In this document: in pieces, positions 16,586 through 27,664 of the stretch
How the letters are laid out: each line of letters opens with the position of its first letter
Numbering within the stretch: position 1 is the stretch's first letter
Source: Rhodospirillales bacterium
Lineage (GTDB): Bacteria > Pseudomonadota > Alphaproteobacteria > Kiloniellales > JACOMY01
NCBI GenBank assembly: GCA_014324045.1
Contig: JACOMY010000025.1
Coordinates: forward strand, 1 to 64,000
Direction of reading: 5' to 3'
Length of the DNA: 64,000 bases
Made by a program: the position numbers and the translations under genes
Notes under the pieces: model-generated
Databases searched by the model: none
What the model saw: the letters and a program-made list of their open reading frames with translations, nothing else
What the model was told of the DNA's origin: nothing

Positions 16586-19069
16586 GTGTCGCAACTGGCG
16601 ATAGACAGGGGGGCGGTTCGAGCGATGAAGAGCCATGCAAGGGTTGTTGTGATCGGTGGCGGAGTTTGCGGTGTCGGCGCCCTCTATCACTTGGCGAAAA
16701 AGTGCTGGACCGACGCGGTCCTGGTCGAGCGCAGCGAACTGACGGCCGGTTCGACCTGGCATGCTGCAGGACTGTTACCGCTCTTTAACATGAGCTACTC
16801 GGTGGGTCAGCTGCACCGCTATTCGGTCGAGCTTTACAAGCGCCTGGAGGCCGAGACCGGGCAGGCCGTGTCCTTCCACAACACCGGCAACCTGCGCCTG
16901 GCCTGCAACCGCGACCGCATGGACGAGTACCGGAACTACCGGTGCACGGCGGAAACCATCGGCGTGGAGAGCCATCTAATTTCCGTCGAGGAGTGTGAGA
17001 AGCTCTGGCCGCTGATGGATCCGAAAGGGCTGGTCGGCGCGCTCTGGCACCCGACCGACGGCCACATTGCCCCGGTCGACGTCACCATGGCCATGGCCAA
17101 GGGCGCACGCACGATGGGGGCCGAGATCTATCAGAACACGCCGGTTACCGGCATCGAGCGCAACGGAAGCCTGGAATGGGTCGTAAAGACGTCTAGGGGC
17201 GACATCGCCTGCGAACATGTAATCTGCGCCACCGGTAACTATGCCCGCCAGACCGCCAAGATGGTGGGCCTGGAGATTCCAGCCATTCCGGTCGAGCATC
17301 AGTACATCGTAACCGACGTCGATCCGGTCCTGCAGGCCTACCGCGACGGCGGCGCCAAGGAACTGCCGATCCTGCGCGAAAGCGATGCGCAGTACTATTT
17401 CCGCGAAGAGCGGAGGGGCTGGATCCTGGGCCCCTACGAGAAGGGTGCGCCGGCACGTTTCATCGAGGGTGTCGATCCCGGCTTCGAGAAGGACCTTTTT
17501 CCGGGGGCGCTGGAGCGCTTGATGCCGCATGTAGAGGCCGCGATCGCGCGCGTGCCCTCCTTCGAGAAGGCCGGCATCAAGGACATCGTCAACGGCCCGA
17601 TCTCCTACACCCCGGACGGTAATCCCATGGTCGGCCCGGCCTTCGGTCTGCCGAACTTCTGGATCTCGGAGGGGCATTCCTTCGGCATTACTGCGGCCGG
17701 CGGTGCTGGCTGGCAGCTGGCCGAATGGATGGTCGAGGGTCAGCCCTCGGTGGACATGACCGGCGTCGATCCGCGCCGCTTCGGCGTCACCACCAAGAAG
17801 TTCGCCGCGGTGAAGAACGAAGAGGCCTACGAGCACGTCTTCGTAATCCACTATCCCATGGAGGAACGCGCCGCCGCGCGTCCGGCCAAGTCCACGCCCT
17901 GCTATGAGCGCTTGGATGCGGCCGGCGCGGTCTGGGGCCAGCGCTTCGGCTGGGAGCGGCCGAACTGGTTCGCGCCCGTCGGCCTGGCCCGTAAAGACGT
18001 CTATTCCTTCCGCCGCTCCAACTGGTTCGGCCCCGTGGGCGACGAGGTTGCCGCCATGCGCGAGCGGGTCGGCCTGATGGAGCTTTCTTCCTTCGCCAAG
18101 TACGAGGTCGAAGGGCCGGGCGCGCGGGATTGGCTGGACTCGATCGTCGCCAATTGCATCCCTAAGAAGGTGGGGCGCATGAGCCTGGCGCACTCGCTCT
18201 TCCCTTCGGGCTCGGTGCGCTCGGAATATACCGTCACCCGCATGACCGACGGGCTCTATGGCGAGCGCTTCTACATTGTCGGGCCGGGCGCGGCGCATGA
18301 CATCGATTGGGATTTTTTCCTCAAGAACAGCCCCAAGGACGGCAGCGTCTTCGTCAAGGACGTGACCACGCAGTACGGCGTCTTCGTCCTGGCCGGTCCA
18401 CAGGCCCGCGCGGTCTTCTCCAAGCTGGCCGACGCCGATGTCTCCAACGCCGCCTTCCCCTGGCTCACCATGCAAGAGATCCCGGTGGGCTTCGTCCCCG
18501 GCGTGCGCGGGCTCAGGGTCAACTTCGTCGGCTCCTTGGGCTGGGAACTGCACCACCCGATCGAATACCAGAACCACCTCTTCGACGCGTTGGTCGCAGC
18601 CGGTAAGGCAGAGGGCCTGGGCCACGTCGGTATGCGTGCCATGGACTCCATGCGCCTGGAGAAGAGCTATCGCCTCTGGGGCACCGACCTGAACGCCGAG
18701 AACACCCTTCTCGAGGCCGGGATGGACCGCTTCGTCCGCCTCGACAAAGGTGACTTCACCGGCCGCGCCGCGTTGGTGACGCAGCAACGGGCAGGCCTGC
18801 CCAACCGCTATTGCACCCTGGAGATAGAGGCCGACGATGCGGACTCCTTCGGCAATGAGCCGGTCTTCGTGGACGGTGAGGTGGTGGGCCGCGGTACGGC
18901 CGGCGGTTACGGCCACCACGTGAAGAAGTCCCTGATGCTTGGCTACATCCGCAGCGATTTGGCCCGGGTTGACCTGGAATGCCAGGTCCGCGTGCTCGAC
19001 CAGATGCGCCCGGCCCGGATCGTGGCCGAGAGCCCTTACGATCCGGAGAATGCAGCCTTGCGGGCCTGA
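16586..19069 (+). CDS. Dimethylglycine dehydrogenase-like flavoprotein (FAD plus GcvT-like domains)
   Basis: This 827-residue protein has an FAD-binding domain (VVVIGGGVCGVGALYHLA near 20-37) followed by a glycine-cleavage T-like domain over the C-terminal 350 residues (SLGWELHHPI, EAGMDRFVRLDKGDFTG). GSTWHAAGLLP at 55-65 matches the segment of mammalian dimethylglycine and sarcosine dehydrogenases whose His binds FAD covalently; here it is His59. Expected reaction: oxidative N-demethylation of dimethylglycine or sarcosine with transfer of C1 to tetrahydrofolate. GTG 16586 is chosen because GGAGGGA lies 5-6 bases upstream; ATG 16625 is possible. The precise substrate is not fixed by sequence. 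Confidence 0.85.
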   Translation: MSQLAIDRGAVRAMKSHARVVVIGGGVCGVGALYHLAKKCWTDAVLVERSELTAGSTWHAAGLLPLFNMSYSVGQLHRYSVELYKRLEAETGQAVSFHNTGNLRLACNRDRMDEYRNYRCTAETIGVESHLISVEECEKLWPLMDPKGLVGALWHPTDGHIAPVDVTMAMAKGARTMGAEIYQNTPVTGIERNGSLEWVVKTSRGDIACEHVICATGNYARQTAKMVGLEIPAIPVEHQYIVTDVDPVLQAYRDGGAKELPILRESDAQYYFREERRGWILGPYEKGAPARFIEGVDPGFEKDLFPGALERLMPHVEAAIARVPSFEKAGIKDIVNGPISYTPDGNPMVGPAFGLPNFWISEGHSFGITAAGGAGWQLAEWMVEGQPSVDMTGVDPRRFGVTTKKFAAVKNEEAYEHVFVIHYPMEERAAARPAKSTPCYERLDAAGAVWGQRFGWERPNWFAPVGLARKDVYSFRRSNWFGPVGDEVAAMRERVGLMELSSFAKYEVEGPGARDWLDSIVANCIPKKVGRMSLAHSLFPSGSVRSEYTVTRMTDGLYGERFYIVGPGAAHDIDWDFFLKNSPKDGSVFVKDVTTQYGVFVLAGPQARAVFSKLADADVSNAAFPWLTMQEIPVGFVPGVRGLRVNFVGSLGWELHHPIEYQNHLFDALVAAGKAEGLGHVGMRAMDSMRLEKSYRLWGTDLNAENTLLEAGMDRFVRLDKGDFTGRAALVTQQRAGLPNRYCTLEIEADDADSFGNEPVFVDGEVVGRGTAGGYGHHVKKSLMLGYIRSDLARVDLECQVRVLDQMRPARIVAESPYDPENAALRA

Positions 19070-19203
19070 AGACGAAAGGGACCGGCGGCCCCTTCGCACC
19101 TTTCATGAAAAGAATCGGTCATGAAGAGAGTTGGTATCGACTTTCCTGCTGTTCGGTTGCCGGAGTTTGGACTAGGTCCGCCGGCGGCCGTGTGGCCCCC
19201 GGT

Positions 19204-19719
19204 CTATTCCTCCGGCGGAGCAGGATACCAGGCTTCCGGCTCCGGCATCTCGAAATCCTCGGGGATGATGAAGGTCTCGATCGTGGTGCTGGTGTCGTCC
19301 TCCGTGCCGAAGTAGATCCAGGGCACCACGCCCTGCCACTTGCCGGACTGAATCACCTTGTAGCCGCGCTCGGCGAAGCGGGCGATGCGCGTCTCGATGT
19401 CGGCGCCGTTACAGTCGACGGCGACGTGATGAATGCCCTCTCCGTGCGCCTCCAGGAAGTCGTCGTAGATGGTGCGCCCCTCGGTCGGCTGCACGATCTC
19501 CCACATCATGGCACCGGAGAAGGCCAGGCAGAGCTTCATGGCGAAATCGGCCGGTTTGCCCCGATAGGTCAAGTCGGTGCAGCTGCCGGCATCGAAGGTG
19601 TAGACCCGCCAGGGCCCGATACCCATCTTGGTCAATCCCTGCATGGTCCGCCGATAGTCGCGCGTCACGACGCAGATTTGCATTGTCTCGCCAACGATGT
19701 TGGCCGGCAGGTCAGGCAT
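19204..19719 (-). CDS. VOC (glyoxalase/epimerase-like) family protein
   Basis: The 171-residue product fits a single vicinal-oxygen-chelate unit: MQICVVTRDYRRTMQGLTKM with a first beta strand, WEIVQPTEGRTIYDDFLEAH, and the metal-binding GEGIHHVAVDC, followed by ERGYKVIQSGKWQGVV. The layout resembles methylmalonyl-CoA epimerase-like lactoylglutathione lyases, but the reaction is not defined. It converges with the dehydrogenase and lies 125 bases past the glpK stop on the same strand, so it may be read from the glp transcript or from its own promoter. Confidence 0.8.
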   Translation of the reverse strand: MPDLPANIVGETMQICVVTRDYRRTMQGLTKMGIGPWRVYTFDAGSCTDLTYRGKPADFAMKLCLAFSGAMMWEIVQPTEGRTIYDDFLEAHGEGIHHVAVDCNGADIETRIARFAERGYKVIQSGKWQGVVPWIYFGTEDDTSTTIETFIIPEDFEMPEPEAWYPAPPEE

Positions 19720-19844
19720 GGTTTTTCCTCCGGGGGATGTTTTGTAGTCTGTACAAGTCCACCCGAAGGATACGCCAGACCGCTTGTCTTGGAAACCTCA
19801 GCCGGGGCGAATAGAAGCTGGGGCGCTATAGATTCCGAAGGTCT

Positions 19845-21356
19845 TCAGGCACCGGGATCTGCAACCAGGGTCCGGCGCACCGCATCCTTCCAGCCGCGAT
19901 AGCGCCGATCCCGCTGTTCCCGGTCCAATCCCTGCCGAAAGCGGCGATCCAAAGCCCAGGTCTGGGCAAAGGCCGCAGCGTCCGGATAGAAGCCGGCACG
20001 CATACCGGCCAGCCAGGCCGCCCCCAAGGCCGTGGTCTCGGCGATCTGCGGGCGATCTACAGGCGCCCCCAGCATGTCGGACAGGAACTGCATGGCCCAA
20101 TCGGAGGCCGTCATTCCACCGTCGACCCGCAGGACCGTCCCGCTGCCGGCGCTTTGCGGCCAGTCGCGCCACATGGCCTCCAGAAGATCCCGGGTCTGGA
20201 ACCCGACGCTTTCCAGGGCAGCGCGGGCCAGATCGGCCGGGCCCGTGGCCCGGGTGATGCCGAAGAGCGCGCCACGGGCCTTCGCGTCCCAGTAGGGCGC
20301 CCCGAGGCCGGTGAAGGCAGGCACCAGATAGATTTCCTGGTTCGGATCGGCGGCCTCGGCCAGGGCTTGTGTCTCATCCGCCGATTCGATGAGGCCGAGG
20401 CCGTCGCGCAGCCATTGCACAACCGCGCCGGCAACGAAGATTGCTCCCTCCAGGGCATAGGTCGCAGTGCCGTCCAGACTGTAGGCGACGGTGGTCAGCA
20501 AGCGGTTCCCGGAGGGCACCGCGATCTGCCCGGTGTTGAGCAGGACGAAGCACCCGGTGCCGTAGGTCGACTTGACCATGCCCGGTTCGAAGCAGGCCTG
20601 GCCGAGGGCCGCGGCCTGTTGATCGCCGGCAATCCCCAGGATCGGTAACGACCGGCCAAAGAGGCCCGCTTCGCTCATCCCGAAGTCGGCGGCGCAATCC
20701 TTCACCTCCGGCAGCAGCGACTCCGGGATCCGGAAGAGCCCCAGGAGGTCCGGATCCCAGCAGCCTTCGTGGATGTTATAGAGCAGGGTTCGGGATGCAT
20801 TGGTGGCGTCGGTGGCATGCACCAGGCCGCCGGTCATGCGCCAGAGAAGCCAGCTGTCGACTGTACCGAAAGCAAGTTCTCCGGCCTCCGCCTTAACCCT
20901 GGCGCCCTCAACGCTGTCGAGGATCCAGGCGATTTCGGTAGCGCTGAAGTAAGGGTCGAGCAGCAGGCCGGTCCTGGCCGCGATCAGGGGCTCCGCTCCC
21001 TCGTCCTTCAACCTCCGGCAATAGGCGTCGGTGCGGTGGTCCTGCCAAACGATCGCAGGGTAAACCGGCCGGCCCGTCGCGCGTTCCCAAACCACAGCGG
21101 TCTCCCGCTGATTGGCGATCCCGACCGCAACGATGTCGTCCACCCTGGCCGCGGCCCCGGCCATTGCCTCCTTGCAGGTCGCGATGGCCGTGTTCCAGAG
21201 ATCCTCCGGGTCGTGTTCGACCCAGCCCGAGCGCGGGAAATGCTGCGGAAACTCCCGCTGTCCGACAGCGGCGATCCGAAGATCCCTGTCGAACAGAATG
21301 GCACGGCTGGAGGTGGTGCCTTGGTCGATGGCGAGCACATACTTGCCCATAAACAC
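19845..21356 (-). CDS. glpK: Glycerol kinase
   Basis: The 503-residue protein has the FGGY-kinase start [62 protein letters not shown] and the late [19 protein letters not shown]. It phosphorylates glycerol to sn-glycerol-3-phosphate in the cytosol. GTG 21356 is chosen because GGAAGGAGG precedes it by seven bases; ATG 21350 is the alternative. It is the last gene of the glycerol operon, separated from the binding-protein gene by 276 bases that contain a strong hairpin. Confidence 0.97.
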   Translation of the reverse strand: MFMGKYVLAIDQGTTSSRAILFDRDLRIAAVGQREFPQHFPRSGWVEHDPEDLWNTAIATCKEAMAGAAARVDDIVAVGIANQRETAVVWERATGRPVYPAIVWQDHRTDAYCRRLKDEGAEPLIAARTGLLLDPYFSATEIAWILDSVEGARVKAEAGELAFGTVDSWLLWRMTGGLVHATDATNASRTLLYNIHEGCWDPDLLGLFRIPESLLPEVKDCAADFGMSEAGLFGRSLPILGIAGDQQAAALGQACFEPGMVKSTYGTGCFVLLNTGQIAVPSGNRLLTTVAYSLDGTATYALEGAIFVAGAVVQWLRDGLGLIESADETQALAEAADPNQEIYLVPAFTGLGAPYWDAKARGALFGITRATGPADLARAALESVGFQTRDLLEAMWRDWPQSAGSGTVLRVDGGMTASDWAMQFLSDMLGAPVDRPQIAETTALGAAWLAGMRAGFYPDAAAFAQTWALDRRFRQGLDREQRDRRYRGWKDAVRRTLVADPGA

Positions 21357-21574
21357 AGTCTAGCCTCCTTCCATCCTATCGGTGAACTGGCCTATCGATG
21401 AACTGGAGATGTGAAGCGCCCGGCCAAGGGGTGACGCGGCGGCGGCTCTCAGCCTCCGTTTGAGAATCCGCGGCACCGGCCCCCTTGCCCCCTGCGCGCG
21501 CCGGCAAACACCGTGCGGAAGAATCGAAGACACATCCTCTCAACCTACTCTTGAAACAGGAGTGACCTAGAGAT

Positions 21575-21608
21575 GAGGGGCCGGAGGACGAATATCCCCC
21601 GGCCCCTC
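21575..21608 (-). terminator. Strong hairpin after the binding-protein gene (terminator or mRNA-stabilising stem)
   Basis: GAGGGGCCGG at 21575-21584 and CCGGCCCCTC at 21599-21608 form a perfect 10-bp stem around 14 bases, 25 bases beyond the glpV stop. No T run follows on the minus strand, so it is a poor Rho-independent terminator. It may instead protect the upstream mRNA end and raise binding-protein level relative to glpK. Confidence 0.55.
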
Positions 21609-21632
21609 TTTACTGCCGCAGACAGCGCGCGC

Positions 21633-23360
21633 CTAGTTTCTGGCAGCGGCGGCCCAGGTCTTGATCAGCTCATCGTAGTCTACGGTGACCGGAGCCGGCT
21701 TCTCGTTGGCCAGCCTTGCCTTCGGCGCACCCGGCAGATCCAGCCAATAGCCGGCATCGCGCGGCTCGTTCAGCTTCGGACCGCACTCGCCCTGTACGCC
21801 GGCCCGCTCAAGCCGCTGCAGCACCCTGTCCTGGGCCTCGGCCAAGGCGTCCATCGCCTCCTGCGGGGTCTTCGCACCCGACGAGGCATCGCCGATGTTC
21901 TGCCACCAGAGCTGTGCCAGTTTCGGATAGTCCGGAACGTTGGTGCCGGTCGGGGTCCATTGCAGACGCGCCGGCGAGCGGTAGAACTCGATCAAGCCGC
22001 CCAGCTTGGGTGCCCGTTCGGTGAAGGAGGGATCCCAGATGTCGCTCTCGCGGATGAAGGTGAGGCCGACGTGGCTCTTCTTCAGCGACAGGGTCTTGGC
22101 GACGGTGAACTGGGCGTAGAGCCAAGCCGCCTTGCGGCGATCGACCGGAGTGGATTGCATCAAGGTCCAGGAACCGGCGTCCTGATAGCCTAGCTTCATG
22201 CCCTCTTGCCAATAGGCGCCGCGCGGCGAGGGGGCCATGCGCCACTTGGGCAGGCCGTCCGCGCCGACGACCGGCAGGCCCTCCTTGACCATGTCGGCGG
22301 TGAAAGCGGTGTACCAGAACATCTGCTGCGCGATGGCGCCTTGCGCCGGGACCGGCCCGGCCTCGGAGAAGGTCATGCCCGCAGCGGCCGGCGGTGCATA
22401 GGCCTTCAGCCAATCGATGTACTTGGCGACTGAGTAGACGGCAGCCGGGCCGTTGGTGGCGCCGCCGCGCACCACGGTGGAGCCGACCGGGCGGCAGCCC
22501 TCGACGCGGATGCCCCATTCGTCCACCGGCAGGCCGTTCGGGATGCCCTTGTCCCCGGCACCGGCCATGGAGAGCCAGGCGTCGGTGAAGCGCCAGCCCA
22601 GCGAGGGGTCTTTCTTGCCGTAGTCCATGTGGCCGTAGACGGTCTCGCCGTCCATCGTGCCCAGGTCCTCGGTGAAAAATTCAGCGATGTCCTCATAGGC
22701 CGACCAGTTGACCGGAACACCCAGGTCGTAGCCGTACTTGGCCTTGAACTTGGCCTTTATGTCCGGATCGGTAAACCAGTCGTAGCGGAACCAATAGAGG
22801 TTCGCGAACTGCTGGTCGGGCAGCTGGTAGATCTTGCCGTCCGGACCGGTGGTGAAGGAGATGCCGATGAAGTCGTCGATCTCCAGATAGGGATTGGTGA
22901 CGTCCTTGCCCTCTCCGTCCATCCAATCCGACAGCGGCACGATCTGCTGATAACGGAAATGGGTGCCGATCAGATCGGAATCGTTGATGTAGGCATCGTA
23001 GATGTTGCGGCCGGATTGCATTTGGGTCTGCAACTTCTCGACCACGTCGCCCTCGCCGATCAGGTCGTGGTTGACCTTGATACCGGTGATCTCGGTGAAG
23101 GCCCTGGCCAGGGTCTTGGCCTCGTACTCATGGGTGGTAATGGTCTCAGAGACGACGTTGATCTCCATGCCCTTGAAGGGTTCGGCGGCCTCGATGAACC
23201 ACTGCATCTCCTGCATCTGATCTTCCCTGGAGAGGGTCGAGGGCTGGAACTCGCCGTCAACCCACTTCCTGGCAGCCTCCATATCGGCCGCCGCCGGGCC
23301 GGCAAAACCGGCCAGCAGAGCAACCGCCGAAGCCGTCGCCAGCGCGCGAAGTCTTATCAT
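21633..23360 (-). CDS. glpV: Glycerol ABC transporter substrate-binding protein
   Basis: The 575-residue protein has a Sec signal peptide (residues 1-25, ending PAAAD) and the body of a family 1 extracellular solute-binding protein: EINVVSETITTHEYEAKTLA, TEITGIKVNHDLIGEGDVVE, FANLYWFRYDWFTDPD. Length and position at the end of a transporter operon with glpK and glpD match GlpV of the rhizobial glycerol system. It binds glycerol in the periplasm and delivers it to GlpPQ. A good Shine-Dalgarno (AGGAGGA) precedes ATG 23360. Confidence 0.92.
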   Translation of the reverse strand: MIRLRALATASAVALLAGFAGPAAADMEAARKWVDGEFQPSTLSREDQMQEMQWFIEAAEPFKGMEINVVSETITTHEYEAKTLARAFTEITGIKVNHDLIGEGDVVEKLQTQMQSGRNIYDAYINDSDLIGTHFRYQQIVPLSDWMDGEGKDVTNPYLEIDDFIGISFTTGPDGKIYQLPDQQFANLYWFRYDWFTDPDIKAKFKAKYGYDLGVPVNWSAYEDIAEFFTEDLGTMDGETVYGHMDYGKKDPSLGWRFTDAWLSMAGAGDKGIPNGLPVDEWGIRVEGCRPVGSTVVRGGATNGPAAVYSVAKYIDWLKAYAPPAAAGMTFSEAGPVPAQGAIAQQMFWYTAFTADMVKEGLPVVGADGLPKWRMAPSPRGAYWQEGMKLGYQDAGSWTLMQSTPVDRRKAAWLYAQFTVAKTLSLKKSHVGLTFIRESDIWDPSFTERAPKLGGLIEFYRSPARLQWTPTGTNVPDYPKLAQLWWQNIGDASSGAKTPQEAMDALAEAQDRVLQRLERAGVQGECGPKLNEPRDAGYWLDLPGAPKARLANEKPAPVTVDYDELIKTWAAAARN

Positions 23361-23440
23361 TCTCTGGTCCTCCTTCTGGATCCTCTAGGATACAAACCTC
23401 AACAGGTCCCGCCCGGCAGGCGCCGCTGCGGGTTCAACCG

Positions 23441-23734
23441 TTACACCCAGCGGAAGACCGCTGCGGCATAGACGAGTGACACGGCGAGCCCGCCCCACAG
23501 CGGCGGGCCGAAGGCCGCCAGCCAGGCAAGGCAGATGAAGGCGGCCCCCAGCAAGGACACGAAGAGCCGGTCGCCGGGGGTGGTGGCAAAGCGCAGGATA
23601 CCCACGCGCGGAGGCTGTGGGGCTAAGGCTGCCCAGAGCGTCATGATCGCCAGGATAACGAAGATCGTCAGAAAGAAGACCGCAGTTGGCCAGGTCCAGG
23701 CCATCCAGTCGAGGTTCAAGCTGCCGTCGTTCAT
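23441..23734 (-). CDS. glpU: DUF2160 small membrane protein of the glycerol transporter
   Basis: The 97-residue product is almost wholly hydrophobic, with three probable membrane helices (residues about 15-37, 55-70 and 74-92) and the segment WMAWTWPTAVFFLTIF typical of DUF2160. In rhizobia the homologue GlpU sits between the permease and binding-protein genes, as here. Its role is unknown; it may be an accessory membrane subunit. It lies 13 bases after glpQ. Confidence 0.88.
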   Translation of the reverse strand: MNDGSLNLDWMAWTWPTAVFFLTIFVILAIMTLWAALAPQPPRVGILRFATTPGDRLFVSLLGAAFICLAWLAAFGPPLWGGLAVSLVYAAAVFRWV

Positions 23735-23747
23735 CGCTGCCGCCCCT

Positions 23748-24565
23748 CTACACGCGCCCTAGGGCGAAGCCCTTGGCGATGTAGTTGCGCACGAACCAGA
23801 TCACCAAGGCGCCGGGAATGACGGTCAGCACGCCAGCCGCGGCCAGTACCCCCCAATCCAACCCGGAGGCGGAGACCGTGCGCGTCATGGTGGCGGCAAT
23901 CGGTTTGGCGTTGACGCTGGTCAAGGTGCGGGCCAGCAGCAACTCCACCCAAGAAAACATGAAGCAGAAGAATGCGGCGACGCCGATGCCGCTGGCGATC
24001 AGGGGCATGAAGATCCGCACGAAGAATCGCGGCCAGGAATAGCCGTCGATGTAGGCGGTCTCGTCGATCTCCTTGGGAACGCCGGACATGAAGCCCTCAA
24101 GGATCCAGACCGCCAGCGGTACGTTGAACAGGCAGTGTGCCAGGGCGACAGCCAGATGCGTGTCGAAGAGTCCGATCGAAGAATAGAGCTGGAAGAAGGG
24201 CAGGGCGAAGACCGCTGCCGGCGCCATGCGGTTGGTCAGAAGCCAGAAGAAGAGATGCTTGTCGCCCAGGAAGCGATAACGCGAGAAGGCATAGGCCGCC
24301 GGCAGAGCCACGGTGACCGAGATCGCCGTGTTCATCGCCACGTAAACGATGGAGTTGATGTAGCCCCGGTACCAGGAGGGATCGGTGAAGATCACCCGAT
24401 AGTTGGCCAAGGTCGGATCCGCCGGGAAGAGCGTAAAGGCCGACAGAATTTCTTCATTCGACTTCAGGCTCATGTTCAAGAGCCAATAGAGCGGCAGGGT
24501 CAGGAACAGCAGATAGGCAACCATGATCGCGCCGGAACGCGTGACGCGGAAGCCGCTGGATTTAT

Positions 24566-24569
<4 letters not shown>
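23748..24569 (-). CDS. glpQ: Glycerol ABC transporter permease
   Basis: A 273-residue MalG-type permease with about six membrane helices. The EAA loop that docks on the ATPase reads EIDETAYIDGYSWPRFFVRI. The N-terminus (SGFRVTRSGAIMVAYLLFLT) and SLKSNEEILSAFTLFP are typical of sugar/polyol permeases. Its start overlaps the glpP stop by four bases, so the two permeases are translated in tandem, in keeping with a GlpP-GlpQ heterodimer. Confidence 0.93.
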
Positions 24570-26562
<1,993 letters not shown>

Positions 26563-26575
26563 TTGGCCCCTGCCC

Positions 26576-27664
26576 TCAAGCCGCCGCAGCATAGGCGGCG
26601 GTCGCCGCCAGCCTGCCATCGTCATGGAAGAGATAGAGATGCTCCGGCCGCAAGAAGACCTCCACCCTCTGTCCGGCCTGCGGCGCGTGCAGGCCAGCCT
26701 GCAAAGCGATCCAGCGATTGGCGCCGTGGTCCAGATGCACAAAGCTCTCGGACCCGGTGAGTTCGGTGATCGCCACCTCGGCCGCGAAGGAGAGCGCCGT
26801 TCCCTCCGGCTTGCGGAGGGTCAAGTGATTGGCGCGGAACCCGGCACGGTAGGCTCCGTCCGGCAGAGCGGGGAGACCGCCGACGACCGGCACCGGCTGC
26901 CCGTCCTCGAACAGGGCCTCGCCGTCCCGCTTGTCGAAGCCGATGAAGTTCATCGGCGGATCGGAGAAGAGTCGCGCCGTGATCGCGTCCCGCGGTTGCC
27001 GGTAGACCTCCGGTGTCGATCCGAACTGGGTTACCTGCCCCTTCCACAGAGTGGCCGTGTTGCCGCCCAATAGAAGCGCTTCGTGGGGTTCGGTCGTGGC
27101 ATAGACGAAGATGGCGCCCGACTCCGTGAACAGGCGCGGGATCTCCGCGCGCAGCTCCTCGCGCAGCTTGTAGTCCAGGTTGGCCAGGGGCTCGTCGAGC
27201 AGGATGAGTTCCGCATCCTTCACCAGGGCGCGGGCCAGCGCCGTACGCTGCTGCTGACCGCCGGAGAGTTCCGAGGGGCGCCGATTCAACTGCGGTGTCA
27301 GCTTCACCAACTCCGCTGCCGCTTCCACCTTTGCGCGGATAGCCTTGCGCGGCAGGCCCTGCAAGCGCAAGGGCGAGGCGATGTTCTCGAAGACTGTCAA
27401 GGTTGGATAATTGATGAACTGCTGATACACCATTGCGACGCGGCGATCCTGCACGCGCCGGCCGGTCACGTCGACGCCATCGTAAAAGATCCTGCCGCTG
27501 CTGGGCTGGTCGAGTCCCGCCATAAGCCGCATGATCGTGGTCTTGCCGGCCAAGGTCGGACCTAGGAGAAGGTTCAGGCTGCCCCGTTCCAGGGTCAAGG
27601 TCGTGGGGTGAATGTGCGTCCGGCCCTCGACCTCTTTGGCGACCGCCTCCAGGCGTAAGGTCAT
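26576..27664 (-). CDS. glpS: Glycerol ABC transporter ATPase lacking the H-loop histidine
   Basis: The 362-residue protein has Walker A GPTLAGKT (35-42), the Q-loop YQQF, a canonical signature LSGGQ (133-137) and Walker B/Glu ILLDEP. At the H-loop, where partners read YVTHDQ, it has YATTEP, so Thr191 replaces the switch histidine. The C-terminal domain contains EVFLRPEHLYLFHDDG. The start overlaps the glpD stop by four bases (ATGA), and glpT follows 13 bases after the stop. Energises glycerol uptake with GlpT. Confidence 0.92.
   Translation of the reverse strand: MTLRLEAVAKEVEGRTHIHPTTLTLERGSLNLLLGPTLAGKTTIMRLMAGLDQPSSGRIFYDGVDVTGRRVQDRRVAMVYQQFINYPTLTVFENIASPLRLQGLPRKAIRAKVEAAAELVKLTPQLNRRPSELSGGQQQRTALARALVKDAELILLDEPLANLDYKLREELRAEIPRLFTESGAIFVYATTEPHEALLLGGNTATLWKGQVTQFGSTPEVYRQPRDAITARLFSDPPMNFIGFDKRDGEALFEDGQPVPVVGGLPALPDGAYRAGFRANHLTLRKPEGTALSFAAEVAITELTGSESFVHLDHGANRWIALQAGLHAPQAGQRVEVFLRPEHLYLFHDDGRLAATAAYAAAA

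Noticed and set aside
16976-19099. Minus-strand ORF of 707 codons opposite the dehydrogenase gene
   Set aside because: The plus strand encodes a full flavoprotein with recognisable motifs; the reverse frame has no domain and the composition of a shadow.
19070-19203. Possible terminator hairpin after the dehydrogenase gene (AAGGG ... CCCTT)
   Set aside because: A five-base stem with a GC-rich loop and no T run; indistinguishable from chance in GC-rich DNA.
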